Source: SFLA01 sp045595785
GTDB taxonomy: Bacteria; Bacillota; Clostridia; Oscillospirales; CAG-382
Length of the DNA: 41,577 nucleotides
Direction: 5' to 3'
Assembly (NCBI GenBank): GCA_045595785.1
Contig: JAZOBE010000036.1
Coordinates: forward strand, 1-41,577
How positions within the stretch are numbered: position 1 is the first letter of the stretch; the number at the start of each line of letters is the position of its first letter. The translations under genes and the position numbers were made by a program. The notes under the pieces were generated by a model. The model saw nothing but the letters and a program-made list of their open reading frames with translations, had not been told where the DNA came from and made no database searches. Positions 34,203 to 41,577 of this stretch are shown here, piece after piece.

Positions 34203-35266
34203 TTGGTTTCCTCCGCAGGTGCGTTTTCTTCGATGGCTTGCTCTGCCTGTTCCTCAACAAGATCCTCTGTAGGAGCCACAAAATCAGGGAACTCTGCAGG
34301 AAGTGCGGATTTAATGGAGCAAATTGCAACCTCCATCATACTGTCATCAGGCTCACGGGTGGTGATGCGCTGCATCCACAAACCTGGTGCAGAGAATATT
34401 TTAGTGAAGAAATTATCATGCTTGCCTGCATACATTACGTACTCGTAGTCGATACCCACAACCAGCGGAAGGGCAATAAGCTTGACCAGAACGATAAACC
34501 ACCTCTCCCCTACAGGCGCCAGGGGAAATACTGCGCTGACAGCCCAAAGGATAAGAGAATTTACAAGAATGGACACTATAAGCACCAAAAACATAAAGGA
34601 AGTGCCGCAACGGGGATGGAAACGTGTATGCTTGCGCACATTTTCCACGGTAAGTTCCTCGCCGGACTCATAGCAATCTATACTCTTATGCTCCGCACCG
34701 TGATACATATATACACGCTTTATATCGGGAATAAACGAAGTGAGTCCGATATAGCCGATAAAAATAAGTATTTTAAGTACGCCGTCAACACATCTGGATG
34801 CAAAATGGAAATCCGTATCCTCAACCTTAAAAATAAGGTCGGATATAAACGAAGGCAGCCACATAAACAGCACCATTGCCAGCGCTACGCCCAGCACTAC
34901 TGCGATGGCGGATATAACCTTCATAAGCTTATCGCCAAACTTTTCGGTTATCCATTTATCAAACTTACTCTCGCTCTCCATCTCGTCAATACCCAAAAGC
35001 TCGGTAGCCTCTGTCATAGTACCCATAGAAAGCATAAGCGTTTCCACAAAGTTTACTATACCGCGGATGATGGGAATGCGAAGAAAAGCGCTTTTTTCCT
35101 TGACTGATTTATATTTCTTTTTTCGAACGGTTATTTTTCCGTTGTCTGTACGGCGGACAGCCATGGCAATATCATTGCCGCTTTTCATCATTACGCCTTC
35201 CATAAGCGCACTGCCGCCAACCCTGCCCAAACGACAGGAAACTTTATTATCGGATTTCTTTGACAT
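34199..35266 (-). CDS. yqhQ: DUF1385 membrane protein (YqhQ family)
   Basis: A 355-residue protein of the DUF1385 family, with no established function. It begins with a conserved GGSALMEGVMMKSG segment (about 17-30). Membrane helices lie near 115-140, 160-180, 220-245 and 255-275, and a YHGAEHKSIDCYESGEELTVENVRKHTRFHPRCGTSF block (about 188-224), rich in His, Cys and Glu, suggests metal binding. A Glu/Ala-rich tail ends it. GGGAGG lies 7 bases upstream of the ATG. It is followed by prmC, as in many Clostridia. Confidence 0.93.
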   Translation of the reverse strand: MSKKSDNKVSCRLGRVGGSALMEGVMMKSGNDIAMAVRRTDNGKITVRKKKYKSVKEKSAFLRIPIIRGIVNFVETLMLSMGTMTEATELLGIDEMESESKFDKWITEKFGDKLMKVISAIAVVLGVALAMVLFMWLPSFISDLIFKVEDTDFHFASRCVDGVLKILIFIGYIGLTSFIPDIKRVYMYHGAEHKSIDCYESGEELTVENVRKHTRFHPRCGTSFMFLVLIVSILVNSLILWAVSAVFPLAPVGERWFIVLVKLIALPLVVGIDYEYVMYAGKHDNFFTKIFSAPGLWMQRITTREPDDSMMEVAICSIKSALPAEFPDFVAPTEDLVEEQAEQAIEENAPAEETK

Positions 35267-35282
35267 ATTTTGTCCTCCCGAC

Positions 35283-35311
35283 TTGAAATCTTAACAAATA
35301 GATATTATAAT
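35283..35311 (+). promoter_or_regulatory. sigma-A promoter of RNHCP-pepF operon
   Basis: TTGAAA (35283-35288), a 17-base spacer and TATAAT (35306-35311). Transcription runs rightwards from about 35318. The -10 overlaps that of the opposing promoter. Confidence 0.8.
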
Positions 35312-35332
35312 AAAAACAAAATGAAAAGTAAA
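35304..35332 (-). promoter_or_regulatory. sigma-A promoter of yqhQ-prmC operon
   Basis: TTTACT (35327-35332), a 17-base spacer and TATAAT (35304-35309). The -35 is a weaker match. It shares a symmetric ATTATAAT core with the rightward promoter. Confidence 0.65.
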
Positions 35333-35364
35333 CAGTAATTTGTAAATAAATTTCGGAGGAATAA

Positions 35365-35700
35365 GTGGAAAATACACTTTTTACAAAAAAAGACAGCGGT
35401 TTCGTTTGTCTCAACTGCGGTAAAGAGGTTCCGCCGCTGGGATATTCGTCAAGAAACCATTGTCCCTTTTGTCTTTGCTCGCGCCACGTTGACGTTAATC
35501 CCGGAGACAGAGCCAGCGAATGCGGTGCGGTAATGGACCCCATTGAAGTGCGCACCGAGGCAAAGCGCGGCTTCGTTATTACACACAAATGCAGAAAATG
35601 CGGATTCAAGCGTGTAAACGGAAGTCAGAAGGATGATGATACCCGTCTGCTCATTGAATATACCAATCCATATAATATTCCCAAAGGAGGCGGAAGATGA
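35365..35700 (+). CDS. RNHCP domain-containing protein
   Basis: A 111-residue zinc-binding protein with the RNHCP motif (SSRNHCPFC, about 28-36). Cysteine pairs C15/C18 (CLNCG), C33/C36 and C75/C78 (CRKCG) suggest two zinc sites. The RNHCP family has no known function. The GTG start has GGAGG 5 bases upstream. It is the first gene of a three-gene unit and overlaps the next gene by ATGA. Confidence 0.93.
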   Translation: MENTLFTKKDSGFVCLNCGKEVPPLGYSSRNHCPFCLCSRHVDVNPGDRASECGAVMDPIEVRTEAKRGFVITHKCRKCGFKRVNGSQKDDDTRLLIEYTNPYNIPKGGGR

Positions 35701-36731
35701 AGAAAACGCTTAAACGCTTTTACAATACTGCGGGAGTCCACGTTTTATGTGGTCTGTTGGGATTTATCGGAGCAGTATTTATAACCCCTTTTTCGGGATT
35801 TGCCACCGCACTTCCAATACTTCCGCTCTGTGCCGTAGCCGCAGGATTTATTAAACTCGACGTTAAAGAAAAGGTGCTTTTGTTTGCGTTGTGCGGAGGA
35901 ATGCTGAGAGCGGGATATTCCGCTGTTATTGCGGACATATTTGTGTTCGCGCTGGTATGCGGTGCTTGCGGAGCATTGGGACATTACACCGTAAAAATCT
36001 TTGCGTCAAAAAAGCATCGGTTCTGGGCAGTAGTCCCCCTTGGAATCGCCGTTGCGTTTCAGATCGCTTTCGGCGGAAACCTTGTTTCGTATATAAACGC
36101 AAAAGCTCTCACCGACAATTATGTAAACCAAAATTACATCAGCGGAGATCAGGATATAGGCAAGCTGGAATATCATTATCTTTCCCGCACTTGGCGCAGA
36201 GAAATTAAGTCTTTGCCCATACCCGAAGCGACAGGAGAGTTGGTTGTTTCCAAGAAGTACGTAATGGATAGTTATGTAAACCAAGTTGAGCAATATCTTA
36301 TGGCTGAGCAAAGATCAGATATAGCAAACGTATTGCGTAAAGCATTTCCCGACGGATCCTTTAAGGTAGAAGCTGAAAAGATATTCGGCTATCCTAACGG
36401 AAGAGTTTATATATCGGACACGGCTGACTACTCCGACAAGTCTGTATTCGTAGTCTATCTTGGTGCGCTGACAGACAAAGACGGATTCCTGTATACCGCT
36501 TCCCTTTACCGTCAGGCTTTGGAAGAAGCAGGTGTTGAATCGGCACAAATTATATTCCGCGGCGGCGGACATGGGCTGTACCCCATGGAGGAGGTTTACG
36601 TTTCCTCACTGTTCGAGAAAAAACAAACCGTAAAATTCAACTGCGGAAGTGTATTCTATCCCCTTCAGCGTGAGCTGGATAAGCATTTCGGATATGAACA
36701 AATTGTATATATTAAAGGAGAAAGAAAATGA
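35697..36731 (+). CDS. Membrane protein of unknown function with large extracytoplasmic domain
   Basis: A 344-residue protein that I do not recognise. Four to five hydrophobic helices fill about residues 14-130 (for example VLCGLLGFIGAVFITPFSGF and FWAVVPLGIAVAFQIAFGG). A soluble domain of about 210 residues follows. It contains two similar short segments, DNYVNQNYI (about 139) and DSYVNQVEQY (about 190). The order suggests the C-terminal domain lies outside the membrane. The ATG overlaps the RNHCP gene by ATGA and its own end overlaps pepF by ATGA, so all three are coupled. Confidence 0.85.
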   Translation: MKKTLKRFYNTAGVHVLCGLLGFIGAVFITPFSGFATALPILPLCAVAAGFIKLDVKEKVLLFALCGGMLRAGYSAVIADIFVFALVCGACGALGHYTVKIFASKKHRFWAVVPLGIAVAFQIAFGGNLVSYINAKALTDNYVNQNYISGDQDIGKLEYHYLSRTWRREIKSLPIPEATGELVVSKKYVMDSYVNQVEQYLMAEQRSDIANVLRKAFPDGSFKVEAEKIFGYPNGRVYISDTADYSDKSVFVVYLGALTDKDGFLYTASLYRQALEEAGVESAQIIFRGGGHGLYPMEEVYVSSLFEKKQTVKFNCGSVFYPLQRELDKHFGYEQIVYIKGERK

Positions 36732-38509
36732 AAAGCAGAAATGAAATGAATCCCGAATTTATGTGGGATTTTACTCACATTTATCCCGACAAGGCAGCTT
36801 GGGAAAACGCACTTGCGGAGGCTGACCGTCTGGCAGACACCATTCCCGCAATAAAGGGCACTCTCGGCAACAGCGCAGAAAGCCTGAAGGCGGCGCTGGA
36901 CCTGCTTGCACAGACCAACCAGGCAGCAGAGCTTCCTTACATTTACGCAATGCTGTACAAGAGCGCAGATAACTCTGACAACGAGGCTCAGGAGATGGAA
37001 GCAAAGGCTATGATGCTTTTGGTAAAGCTTGGCACCGTTTGCTCCTTTATTGAGCCCGAGATACTCTCCATTCCCGAAGAAACCCTTAAAGAGTATATGG
37101 AAGAGCCCGGTCTGGCTACATACCGCCATATGCTTGATGATATATCAAGAGGCAGAGCGCACGTGCTTGACGAAAAGAGCGAAAAGCTGCTTGCACAGAT
37201 GGGTGAAATTACCAACGTACCCGACGATTGCTTCACTATGTTCTCCAACGTTGATATTGAGCTTCCCTGCATTACTGACGAAAATGGAAACAAGGTTCAG
37301 CTTACCAACGGAAACATGGGTATTTACCGCGAAAGCAAGGACAGACGTGTAAGAGAAGAGACCTTCGAGGGCTATTTCGGTACCTACAAAAAGTACGTCA
37401 ATACCGTTGCGGCTATGTATGCCGGAAACGTAAAGATCGATAACTATTTTGCAGCGGTACGCGGTTACGAAAGTGCTTGCCACAAGGCGCTTTTTGGCGG
37501 CAACATTCCCGTTTCCGTCTACGATTCTCTTGTTGAAGCAGTTCACGGCGCACTTCCCACTATGAAGAGATACCTGCAGCTCCGCAAGGAAACTTTGGGT
37601 CTTGAAAGCATTGATATGTTTGACCTTTACACTCCTATGATTGAGGACGTTGACTTTAACGTTACCTATGATCAGGCAAAGGATATGGTAAAGAAAGCAC
37701 TTCTTCCTTTAGGCGAAAGATATCAGGAACTGCTTGACAAGGCGTATTCCGAGCATTGGATGGACGTATACGAAAACAAGGGCAAGCGCTCCGGCGCATT
37801 CTCCTGCGGTGTATACGGCGTGCATCCTTACGTTCTTCTTAACTACACTGACAGCCTTGATGATGCGTTCACTATGGCTCATGAGCTGGGACACGCAATG
37901 CATTCATATCTGTCCTCGGAAAAACAAGATTATGTTAACCACGATTACCGCATAATGGTAGCTGAGGTTGCTTCCACGGTTAACGAAGTTTTGCTCACCA
38001 TGTATCTGCTTAAGAACGAGACCGATAAGAAGCGCAAGGCGTATATACTTAATCATTTCCTTGAAGGATTCCGCACAACCGTATTCAGACAGACACTTTT
38101 TGCGGAATTTGAACGCAAAGCCCACGATATGGTTCAGGCAGGAACTCCCCTTACTCCCAAGGCACTGTGCGATATTTATCACGGACTTATATCCCTTTAC
38201 TACGAGGGTGCAGGTATAAACGATATTATGCAGTATGAATGGGCATATATTCCCCACTTCTACACGGCATATTATGTCTACCAGTACGCCACCGGATTTT
38301 CCAGCGCTGTTGCTATTGCAAGAAACATTCTGGAGACCGGCGATGCATCAGGATATCTCGAATTCCTTACCACCGGCGGAAGCGATTATCCTCTTAACGA
38401 GCTTAAGATAGCAGGCATCGACCTTACCAAGCCCGAGGCTGTAAGCAGTGCAATGAGGGTGTTTGACGATACCGTTACAGAGCTTGAAGAGCTCCTTTCC
38501 GAAATATAA
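36728..38509 (+). CDS. pepF: Oligoendopeptidase F
   Basis: A 593-residue zinc metallopeptidase of the M3 family that cuts short peptides in the cytoplasm. The HExxH zinc motif is 385-389 (AHELGHAMHS) and the third ligand is E413 (MVAEVAST). The N-terminal helical lid (about 1-190) and the C-terminal AGINDIMQYEWAYIPHFYTAYYVYQYATG segment, which includes the substrate tyrosines, are all present. No signal peptide is seen. The start overlaps the preceding gene by ATGA and a strong terminator follows. Confidence 0.97.
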   Translation: MKSRNEMNPEFMWDFTHIYPDKAAWENALAEADRLADTIPAIKGTLGNSAESLKAALDLLAQTNQAAELPYIYAMLYKSADNSDNEAQEMEAKAMMLLVKLGTVCSFIEPEILSIPEETLKEYMEEPGLATYRHMLDDISRGRAHVLDEKSEKLLAQMGEITNVPDDCFTMFSNVDIELPCITDENGNKVQLTNGNMGIYRESKDRRVREETFEGYFGTYKKYVNTVAAMYAGNVKIDNYFAAVRGYESACHKALFGGNIPVSVYDSLVEAVHGALPTMKRYLQLRKETLGLESIDMFDLYTPMIEDVDFNVTYDQAKDMVKKALLPLGERYQELLDKAYSEHWMDVYENKGKRSGAFSCGVYGVHPYVLLNYTDSLDDAFTMAHELGHAMHSYLSSEKQDYVNHDYRIMVAEVASTVNEVLLTMYLLKNETDKKRKAYILNHFLEGFRTTVFRQTLFAEFERKAHDMVQAGTPLTPKALCDIYHGLISLYYEGAGINDIMQYEWAYIPHFYTAYYVYQYATGFSSAVAIARNILETGDASGYLEFLTTGGSDYPLNELKIAGIDLTKPEAVSSAMRVFDDTVTELEELLSEI

Positions 38510-38525
38510 AATATAAGCATTAACA

Positions 38526-38561
38526 AAGTCCTCTGCTTCAAAAAGCAGGGGACTTATTTTT
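38526..38561 (+). terminator. Terminator after pepF
   Basis: A 13-bp stem (38526-38538 with 38543-38555, one G-U pair, CAAA loop), then ATTTTT. Confidence 0.93.
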
Positions 38562-38645
38562 GAGTGGTTATTTCTGCATAATACATTCCCCCGCTGGCAA
38601 AAATAGTTTAGCCGGAATAAACTGAAAACGGGGCGATGATAAAAA

Positions 38646-39023
38646 GTGAACGAACAATCTGTAATACGGCGCGGAGATATATATTATGCGGACCTTTCAC
38701 CGGTGGTAGGTTCGGAACAAGGGGGAATAAGACCCGTCCTGATCGTACAAAACGACGTGGGTAACCGACACAGCCCCACGGTAATTGCCGCCGCAATAAC
38801 GTCACAAACAGGAAAAGCGAGACTTCCCACACATATAGAAGTAACCGGAAGCAGTATAAATACGGGCGGCGAAAACGGTTGCGGTCTGGCAAAAAACTCC
38901 ATAATACTTTTAGAGCAAATACGTACTCTGGACAAAAAACGGCTTAAGGACAAGATGGGACATCTTGACGAAAACACCATGAGACTGGTTAACGAAGCGC
39001 TTAACGTAAGCTTTGGGTTATAA
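38646..39023 (+). CDS. mazF: MazF/PemK-type mRNA interferase (NdoA-like)
   Basis: A 125-residue endoribonuclease toxin closely resembling B. subtilis MazF. Motifs are RRGDIYYADLSPVVGSEQGG, then IRPVLIVQND, then SPTVIAAAITSQ, then ARLPTHIEV. The catalytic pair expected from the family is R29 and T52. It cleaves single-stranded mRNA at short sites. The GTG start has a loose GGGG SD about 10 bases upstream. No mazE-like antitoxin gene precedes it: pepF ends with a terminator only 85 bases before the start. A 6-bp inverted repeat (38605-38610 with 38618-38623) could be regulatory. Confidence 0.93.
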   Translation: MNEQSVIRRGDIYYADLSPVVGSEQGGIRPVLIVQNDVGNRHSPTVIAAAITSQTGKARLPTHIEVTGSSINTGGENGCGLAKNSIILLEQIRTLDKKRLKDKMGHLDENTMRLVNEALNVSFGL

Positions 39024-39030
39024 CTGTTAA

Positions 39031-39060
39031 GGCATCCTTTTAAAGGATGCCGTTTGATTT
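39031..39060 (+). terminator. Terminator after mazF
   Basis: Perfect inverted halves GGCATCCTTT and AAAGGATGCC (39031-39040 with 39042-39051) followed by a T-rich tract. Confidence 0.85.
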
Positions 39061-39101
39061 TATAAAAAGAAAAAAATAATAAAATAATAGCAAAAAAAGT
39101 A

Positions 39102-39129
39102 TTGACAAATTTGTTTTTGTGAGTATAAT
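39102..39129 (+). promoter_or_regulatory. sigma-A promoter of tRNA-Leu
   Basis: TTGACA (39102-39107), a 16-base spacer and TATAAT (39124-39129). The start is expected near 39136, a few bases before the tRNA 5' end. Confidence 0.9.
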
Positions 39130-39142
39130 AGTGAATGTTCAC

Positions 39143-39225
39143 GCGGCTGTGGCGGAACAGGCAGACGCGCACGTTTGAGGGGCGTGTGGGCAACCGTATG
39201 GGTTCAAGTCCCATCAGCCGCACCA
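39143..39225 (+). tRNA. tRNA-Leu(GAG)
   Basis: An 83-nt tRNA with encoded CCA. The acceptor arms GCGGCTG (39143-39149) and CAGCCGC (39215-39221) pair perfectly. The anticodon stem CACGT/GCGTG encloses loop TTGAGGG, with anticodon GAG at 39177-39179, which reads CUC and CUU. A long variable arm, as expected for leucine, and a TTCAAGT T-loop are present. It is a single-gene unit with its own promoter and a UUCG terminator. Confidence 0.97.
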
Positions 39226-39259
39226 AATCCAAGTCTTCGGACTTGGATTTTTTGTTTTT
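39225..39259 (+). terminator. UUCG-tetraloop terminator of tRNA-Leu
   Basis: An 11-bp perfect stem (39225-39235 with 39240-39250) closed by TTCG, then TTTGTTTTT. The left arm begins at the last base of CCA. Confidence 0.95.
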
Positions 39260-39285
39260 ACAGAACTTTATGAGGGTAAGACGTG

Positions 39286-39314
39286 TTGATTATTTATATA
39301 AAATATAGTACAAT
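39286..39314 (+). promoter_or_regulatory. sigma-A promoter of DUF4855 gene
   Basis: TTGATT (39286-39291), a 17-base spacer and TACAAT (39309-39314), in a very A/T-rich stretch about 35 bases before the start codon. Confidence 0.65.
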
Positions 39315-39349
39315 CAATTAAAGAAATTAACTTAATGGAGACGGTTTTT

Positions 39350-40987
39350 ATGAGCGCGTATTATACAAACAAGCCGATTGAGAAAGTGAATCCCGTTTGT
39401 GGAGAGAAAGTATCTGAGGAAAAAGTAAACCTGCTTTTGGGATTGCCTATACATTCTATTGAAGAAAAGGATTTTTTTGCCGCCAAGGGTACCCGTGCAC
39501 ATATGAATTACGATACGGATTGCTCCTTGCTTACCGACGGAGAGTACAGTCCCAACGTGGATTACCGCAACAAAGAATGGTTTCATATTCACGGCGGAGG
39601 AGGCAGAATTATTACCTTTAAGCTTCCCTGCCTGTGTGCTGTTGACGGTTTTTCATTCAACACCTGCCGTCACGATGAGGTTGGAGTCAGAACGCCCATA
39701 TACGTTAAAATGCGTGTTTCCGCAGACGGAGAGAACTTTGAGACAGTTTATCAAAACGACGATACACGTTCATCCCGTGATCTGCATATACACATGATAA
39801 GCGGAAAGTTTGATAAAGTAAAAGCCTGCTACGTTCAGCTGATACTTCAGGTTACACACCACGTTTATATCGATGAATTAGAGGTTTTCGGGTGCACCGA
39901 CCTTAAAAACGCAAGAGAACCCGTAAACGACGGCAAGTGTGTTTTCAACGATTCCCCCTCCCCCGACGAAATAAACGAATATCCCCCCGAGGACATACTT
40001 GGTGCGAAGAACATCGTGCTTGCATACAACTACCGCCCCGTTGATGAAGACAATGGGCTGCTTACCTATGAGGATTTTCTGTCTATGGCAGGATATCTTG
40101 ACAGAGATGGAAATATTAATGATACGTTTATGGACGGTTTTTTGTTCCTGCCCGACGTTTCCTTTGAATTTTCTCCTACCGGAAAGTGCGTTGTGGGCTG
40201 GCGCGATTACATGGACAGTATTTTCGCTCCCGACAAAAACCTGCCTGCACTTGAAAAGGCAGCAGGAGAAGTTGGCAGCAAGCTGAATATGCCCGACTAC
40301 AAGGTAAAGGTATTCTTCCCCATTATTTATACCTATACCGCACCTGAAGAATTTGGTGTTCTTAACGGAGAAAGACTTGTTTTTGATAACCCCGAAAGCC
40401 GCAAAAAAGCTATAAAATGGCTGATAGATTCGCTTATCGAGCGGTATAACGGCGGCAATTACCCTCATACCGAGCTTGAAGGCTTTTATTGGTTTGAAGA
40501 AGCGTTGAATATAACCGACAGATACGAAAAGGATATAATTAATTTCGCCTGCGAATACGTAAAGTCAAAGGGATTAAAATGCTTCTGGATCCCCTATTAC
40601 CGCGCGCTGGGATACGAGGAATGGAAAAGCTACGGATTCACTACTGCTTGTATGCAGCCCAATTATATGTTTGATTATTCTATACCCGAGGACAGACTGT
40701 ACGATACCGCCAAGGAGGCGCGCCGTATGGGAATGTCTGTTGAATTGGAGGTATGGAAAATATACGAGGACGAAAACGGAAATGTTGACGATGACAGCCG
40801 AGAGAATATAAGAAGATTTATTAATTATCTTGAGGCAGGCAAAGAAACGGGATATATGGAAACGTCCAAAATATATTATCAGGGCAGTGCCTACAAATGC
40901 GTTCTGACAAGAGCCTGGAGCAGCAAAAACGATTATTACAGAGAAATGTATGACAAGGCTTATCTTTTCGCAAAGAAAAAGCTGTAA
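39350..40987 (+). CDS. DUF4855 domain-containing protein
   Basis: A 545-residue protein of the DUF4855 family. The N-terminal ~180 residues look like a galactose-binding (F5/8 type C, discoidin-like) beta domain: VKMRVSADGENFETVYQND, then a YVQLILQ...YIDELEVFG ending. From about 205 the DUF4855 region (ILGAKNIVLAYNYRP...LEGFYWFEEALNI) resembles a TIM-barrel glycoside-hydrolase fold, with acidic residues at strand ends. No signal peptide or anchor is present, so it appears cytoplasmic. The ATG at 39350 is chosen because GGAG lies 9 bases upstream; the ATG at 39335 lacks an SD. The substrate is unknown; carbohydrate activity is inference. Confidence 0.85.
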   Translation: MSAYYTNKPIEKVNPVCGEKVSEEKVNLLLGLPIHSIEEKDFFAAKGTRAHMNYDTDCSLLTDGEYSPNVDYRNKEWFHIHGGGGRIITFKLPCLCAVDGFSFNTCRHDEVGVRTPIYVKMRVSADGENFETVYQNDDTRSSRDLHIHMISGKFDKVKACYVQLILQVTHHVYIDELEVFGCTDLKNAREPVNDGKCVFNDSPSPDEINEYPPEDILGAKNIVLAYNYRPVDEDNGLLTYEDFLSMAGYLDRDGNINDTFMDGFLFLPDVSFEFSPTGKCVVGWRDYMDSIFAPDKNLPALEKAAGEVGSKLNMPDYKVKVFFPIIYTYTAPEEFGVLNGERLVFDNPESRKKAIKWLIDSLIERYNGGNYPHTELEGFYWFEEALNITDRYEKDIINFACEYVKSKGLKCFWIPYYRALGYEEWKSYGFTTACMQPNYMFDYSIPEDRLYDTAKEARRMGMSVELEVWKIYEDENGNVDDDSRENIRRFINYLEAGKETGYMETSKIYYQGSAYKCVLTRAWSSKNDYYREMYDKAYLFAKKKL

Positions 40988-41061
40988 AAAATATTTTTGC
41001 AAACGTAACCTTTTCGCGTTTTGAAAGGTATTATATATGAAACCATGAAGGGAGCGATTGT

Positions 41062-41556
41062 ATGAAAGGCAAAAGCAAGTGCAAGATACTGAAAAGCATA
41101 CGCAAGGAGATTGCCAGAAAAAACGATATTGAGTATATTACTTCCGAATGTAAGTACAAGGGAGATTGTCTGGGTACCTGCCCCAAGTGCGAAGCAGAGG
41201 TGCGTTATCTGGAAGAAGAGTTGAAAAAACGCAAGGCTGCGGGAAAGCAGGTTGCAGTTGCGGGAATTGCCGCTGCCTTTGTGGTGGGAGGTACGTCCTG
41301 CGACGTAATTGAAGCGTTTAACCCTATTCAGGGAGATATGGCTCCGCCGCCTGAAAGCTCTATGGAAATGGTTGCAGGTGAAATGCCTTCTGAGATATCC
41401 GAAGAGGCCACCATGGGTATTATGCCGCCGCCCGAAGAAAGCGAAGAAACGCACGACGAAAATTCCGAGGAATACGTTGAAATGGGCGACGTTCCCGAAG
41501 AATCCTGGGTGGAACTTATGGGCGACGTGGCGGAAGACTTTTCCGATGGAAAGTAA
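41062..41556 (+). CDS. Hypothetical Cys-cluster protein with hydrophobic segment and acidic Pro-rich tail
   Basis: A 164-residue protein that I cannot name. The N-terminus is helical and basic (CKILKSIRKEIARKNDIEY). A cysteine cluster C30, C36, C40, C43 (SECKYKGDCLGTCPKCEAE) could bind zinc or an Fe-S cluster, and is followed by a charged helix (about 45-62). A hydrophobic stretch (63-79) ends in GTSC80, only loosely like a lipobox. The tail is strongly acidic, with two PPPE repeats (95-98 and 122-125) and many Glu and Met. GGGAG lies 7 bases before the ATG. The gene is complete and ends 21 bases before the window edge. Confidence 0.8.
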   Translation: MKGKSKCKILKSIRKEIARKNDIEYITSECKYKGDCLGTCPKCEAEVRYLEEELKKRKAAGKQVAVAGIAAAFVVGGTSCDVIEAFNPIQGDMAPPPESSMEMVAGEMPSEISEEATMGIMPPPEESEETHDENSEEYVEMGDVPEESWVELMGDVAEDFSDGK

Positions 41557-41577
41557 AGCGATGACAGCGCCTGTAAT

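Noticed and set aside
38605..38623. AGTTTA/TAAACT inverted repeat upstream of mazF as an autoregulatory operator
   Set aside because: Only 6 bp, with no antitoxin or recognisable promoter to associate it with; too weak to list.
39143..39225. tRNA-Leu as an attachment site for an integrated element
   Set aside because: No integrase gene and no second copy of the tRNA 3' end seen in the following 2.3 kb.
1..41577. CRISPR arrays, riboswitches, insertion sequences
   Set aside because: No regularly spaced direct repeats, no recognisable riboswitch leader and no transposase or integrase gene were seen on either strand.

Overview
This window is chromosomal DNA from an endospore-forming Firmicute of class Clostridia, probably an uncultured gut lineage near Oscillospirales or Christensenellales. 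That placement is inferred from gene content and protein style; no 16S rRNA or other decisive marker is present. Support comes from an alpha/beta small acid-soluble spore protein, the sporulation genes spoVB, yabP and yabQ, long-form HPF, HemZ, CdaA/CdaR, a bifunctional Rel, SD sequences close to AGGAGG, and sigma-A promoters close to TTGACA-N17-TATAAT. No prophage, insertion sequence, CRISPR array or integrase is visible, so the window is mostly conserved core genome with small accessory islands.

Layout, left to right. 1-2.3 kb: a promoter firing off the left edge, a SASP gene, a coupled pair (a membrane-anchored degenerate NodB-fold protein and a lone AraC-type sensor domain), and a zinc-ribbon membrane protein. 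2.3-6.1 kb (minus): groES-groEL with a consensus promoter and no CIRCE, then hpf and a THUMP RNA methyltransferase. 6.1-7.4 kb (minus): two uncharacterised overlapping genes. 7.4-9.5 kb (minus): hup-rqcP-yabP-yabQ-divIC-yabR, syntenic with the Bacillus subtilis yabO-yabR region. 9.5-21.3 kb (minus): cdaA-cdaR-recJ-rel-dtd-hemZ-nucleoside kinase-spoVB-mazG, tightly packed, with one promoter at the front and a terminator at the end. 21.3-33.3 kb (minus): SpoU-family methyltransferase-dprA-topA-plsX-rnc-radical SAM-smc-ftsY-rdgB, also apparently one long unit. 33.3-35.3 kb (minus): yqhQ (DUF1385)-prmC.

At about 35.3 kb transcription diverges from two promoters that share one symmetric -10 element. 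Rightwards lie an RNHCP-domain protein, an unknown membrane protein and pepF (coupled by ATGA overlaps), then a solitary mazF, a tRNA-Leu(GAG) with its own promoter and terminator, a DUF4855 protein, and a cysteine-cluster protein with an acidic proline-rich tail.

The core operons combine translation quality control and stress (HPF, RqcP, Dtd, Rel, GroESL), second messengers (c-di-AMP, (p)ppGpp), DNA maintenance (RecJ, Smc, TopA, DprA, HU), envelope and division functions (PlsX, FtsY, DivIC) and nucleotide-pool cleaning (MazG, RdgB). The least understood parts are the NodB-like/AraC-like pair, the 6.1-7.4 kb pair, the RNHCP-membrane protein-PepF operon, and the two genes at the right end. I see no convincing new defence or mobile system.
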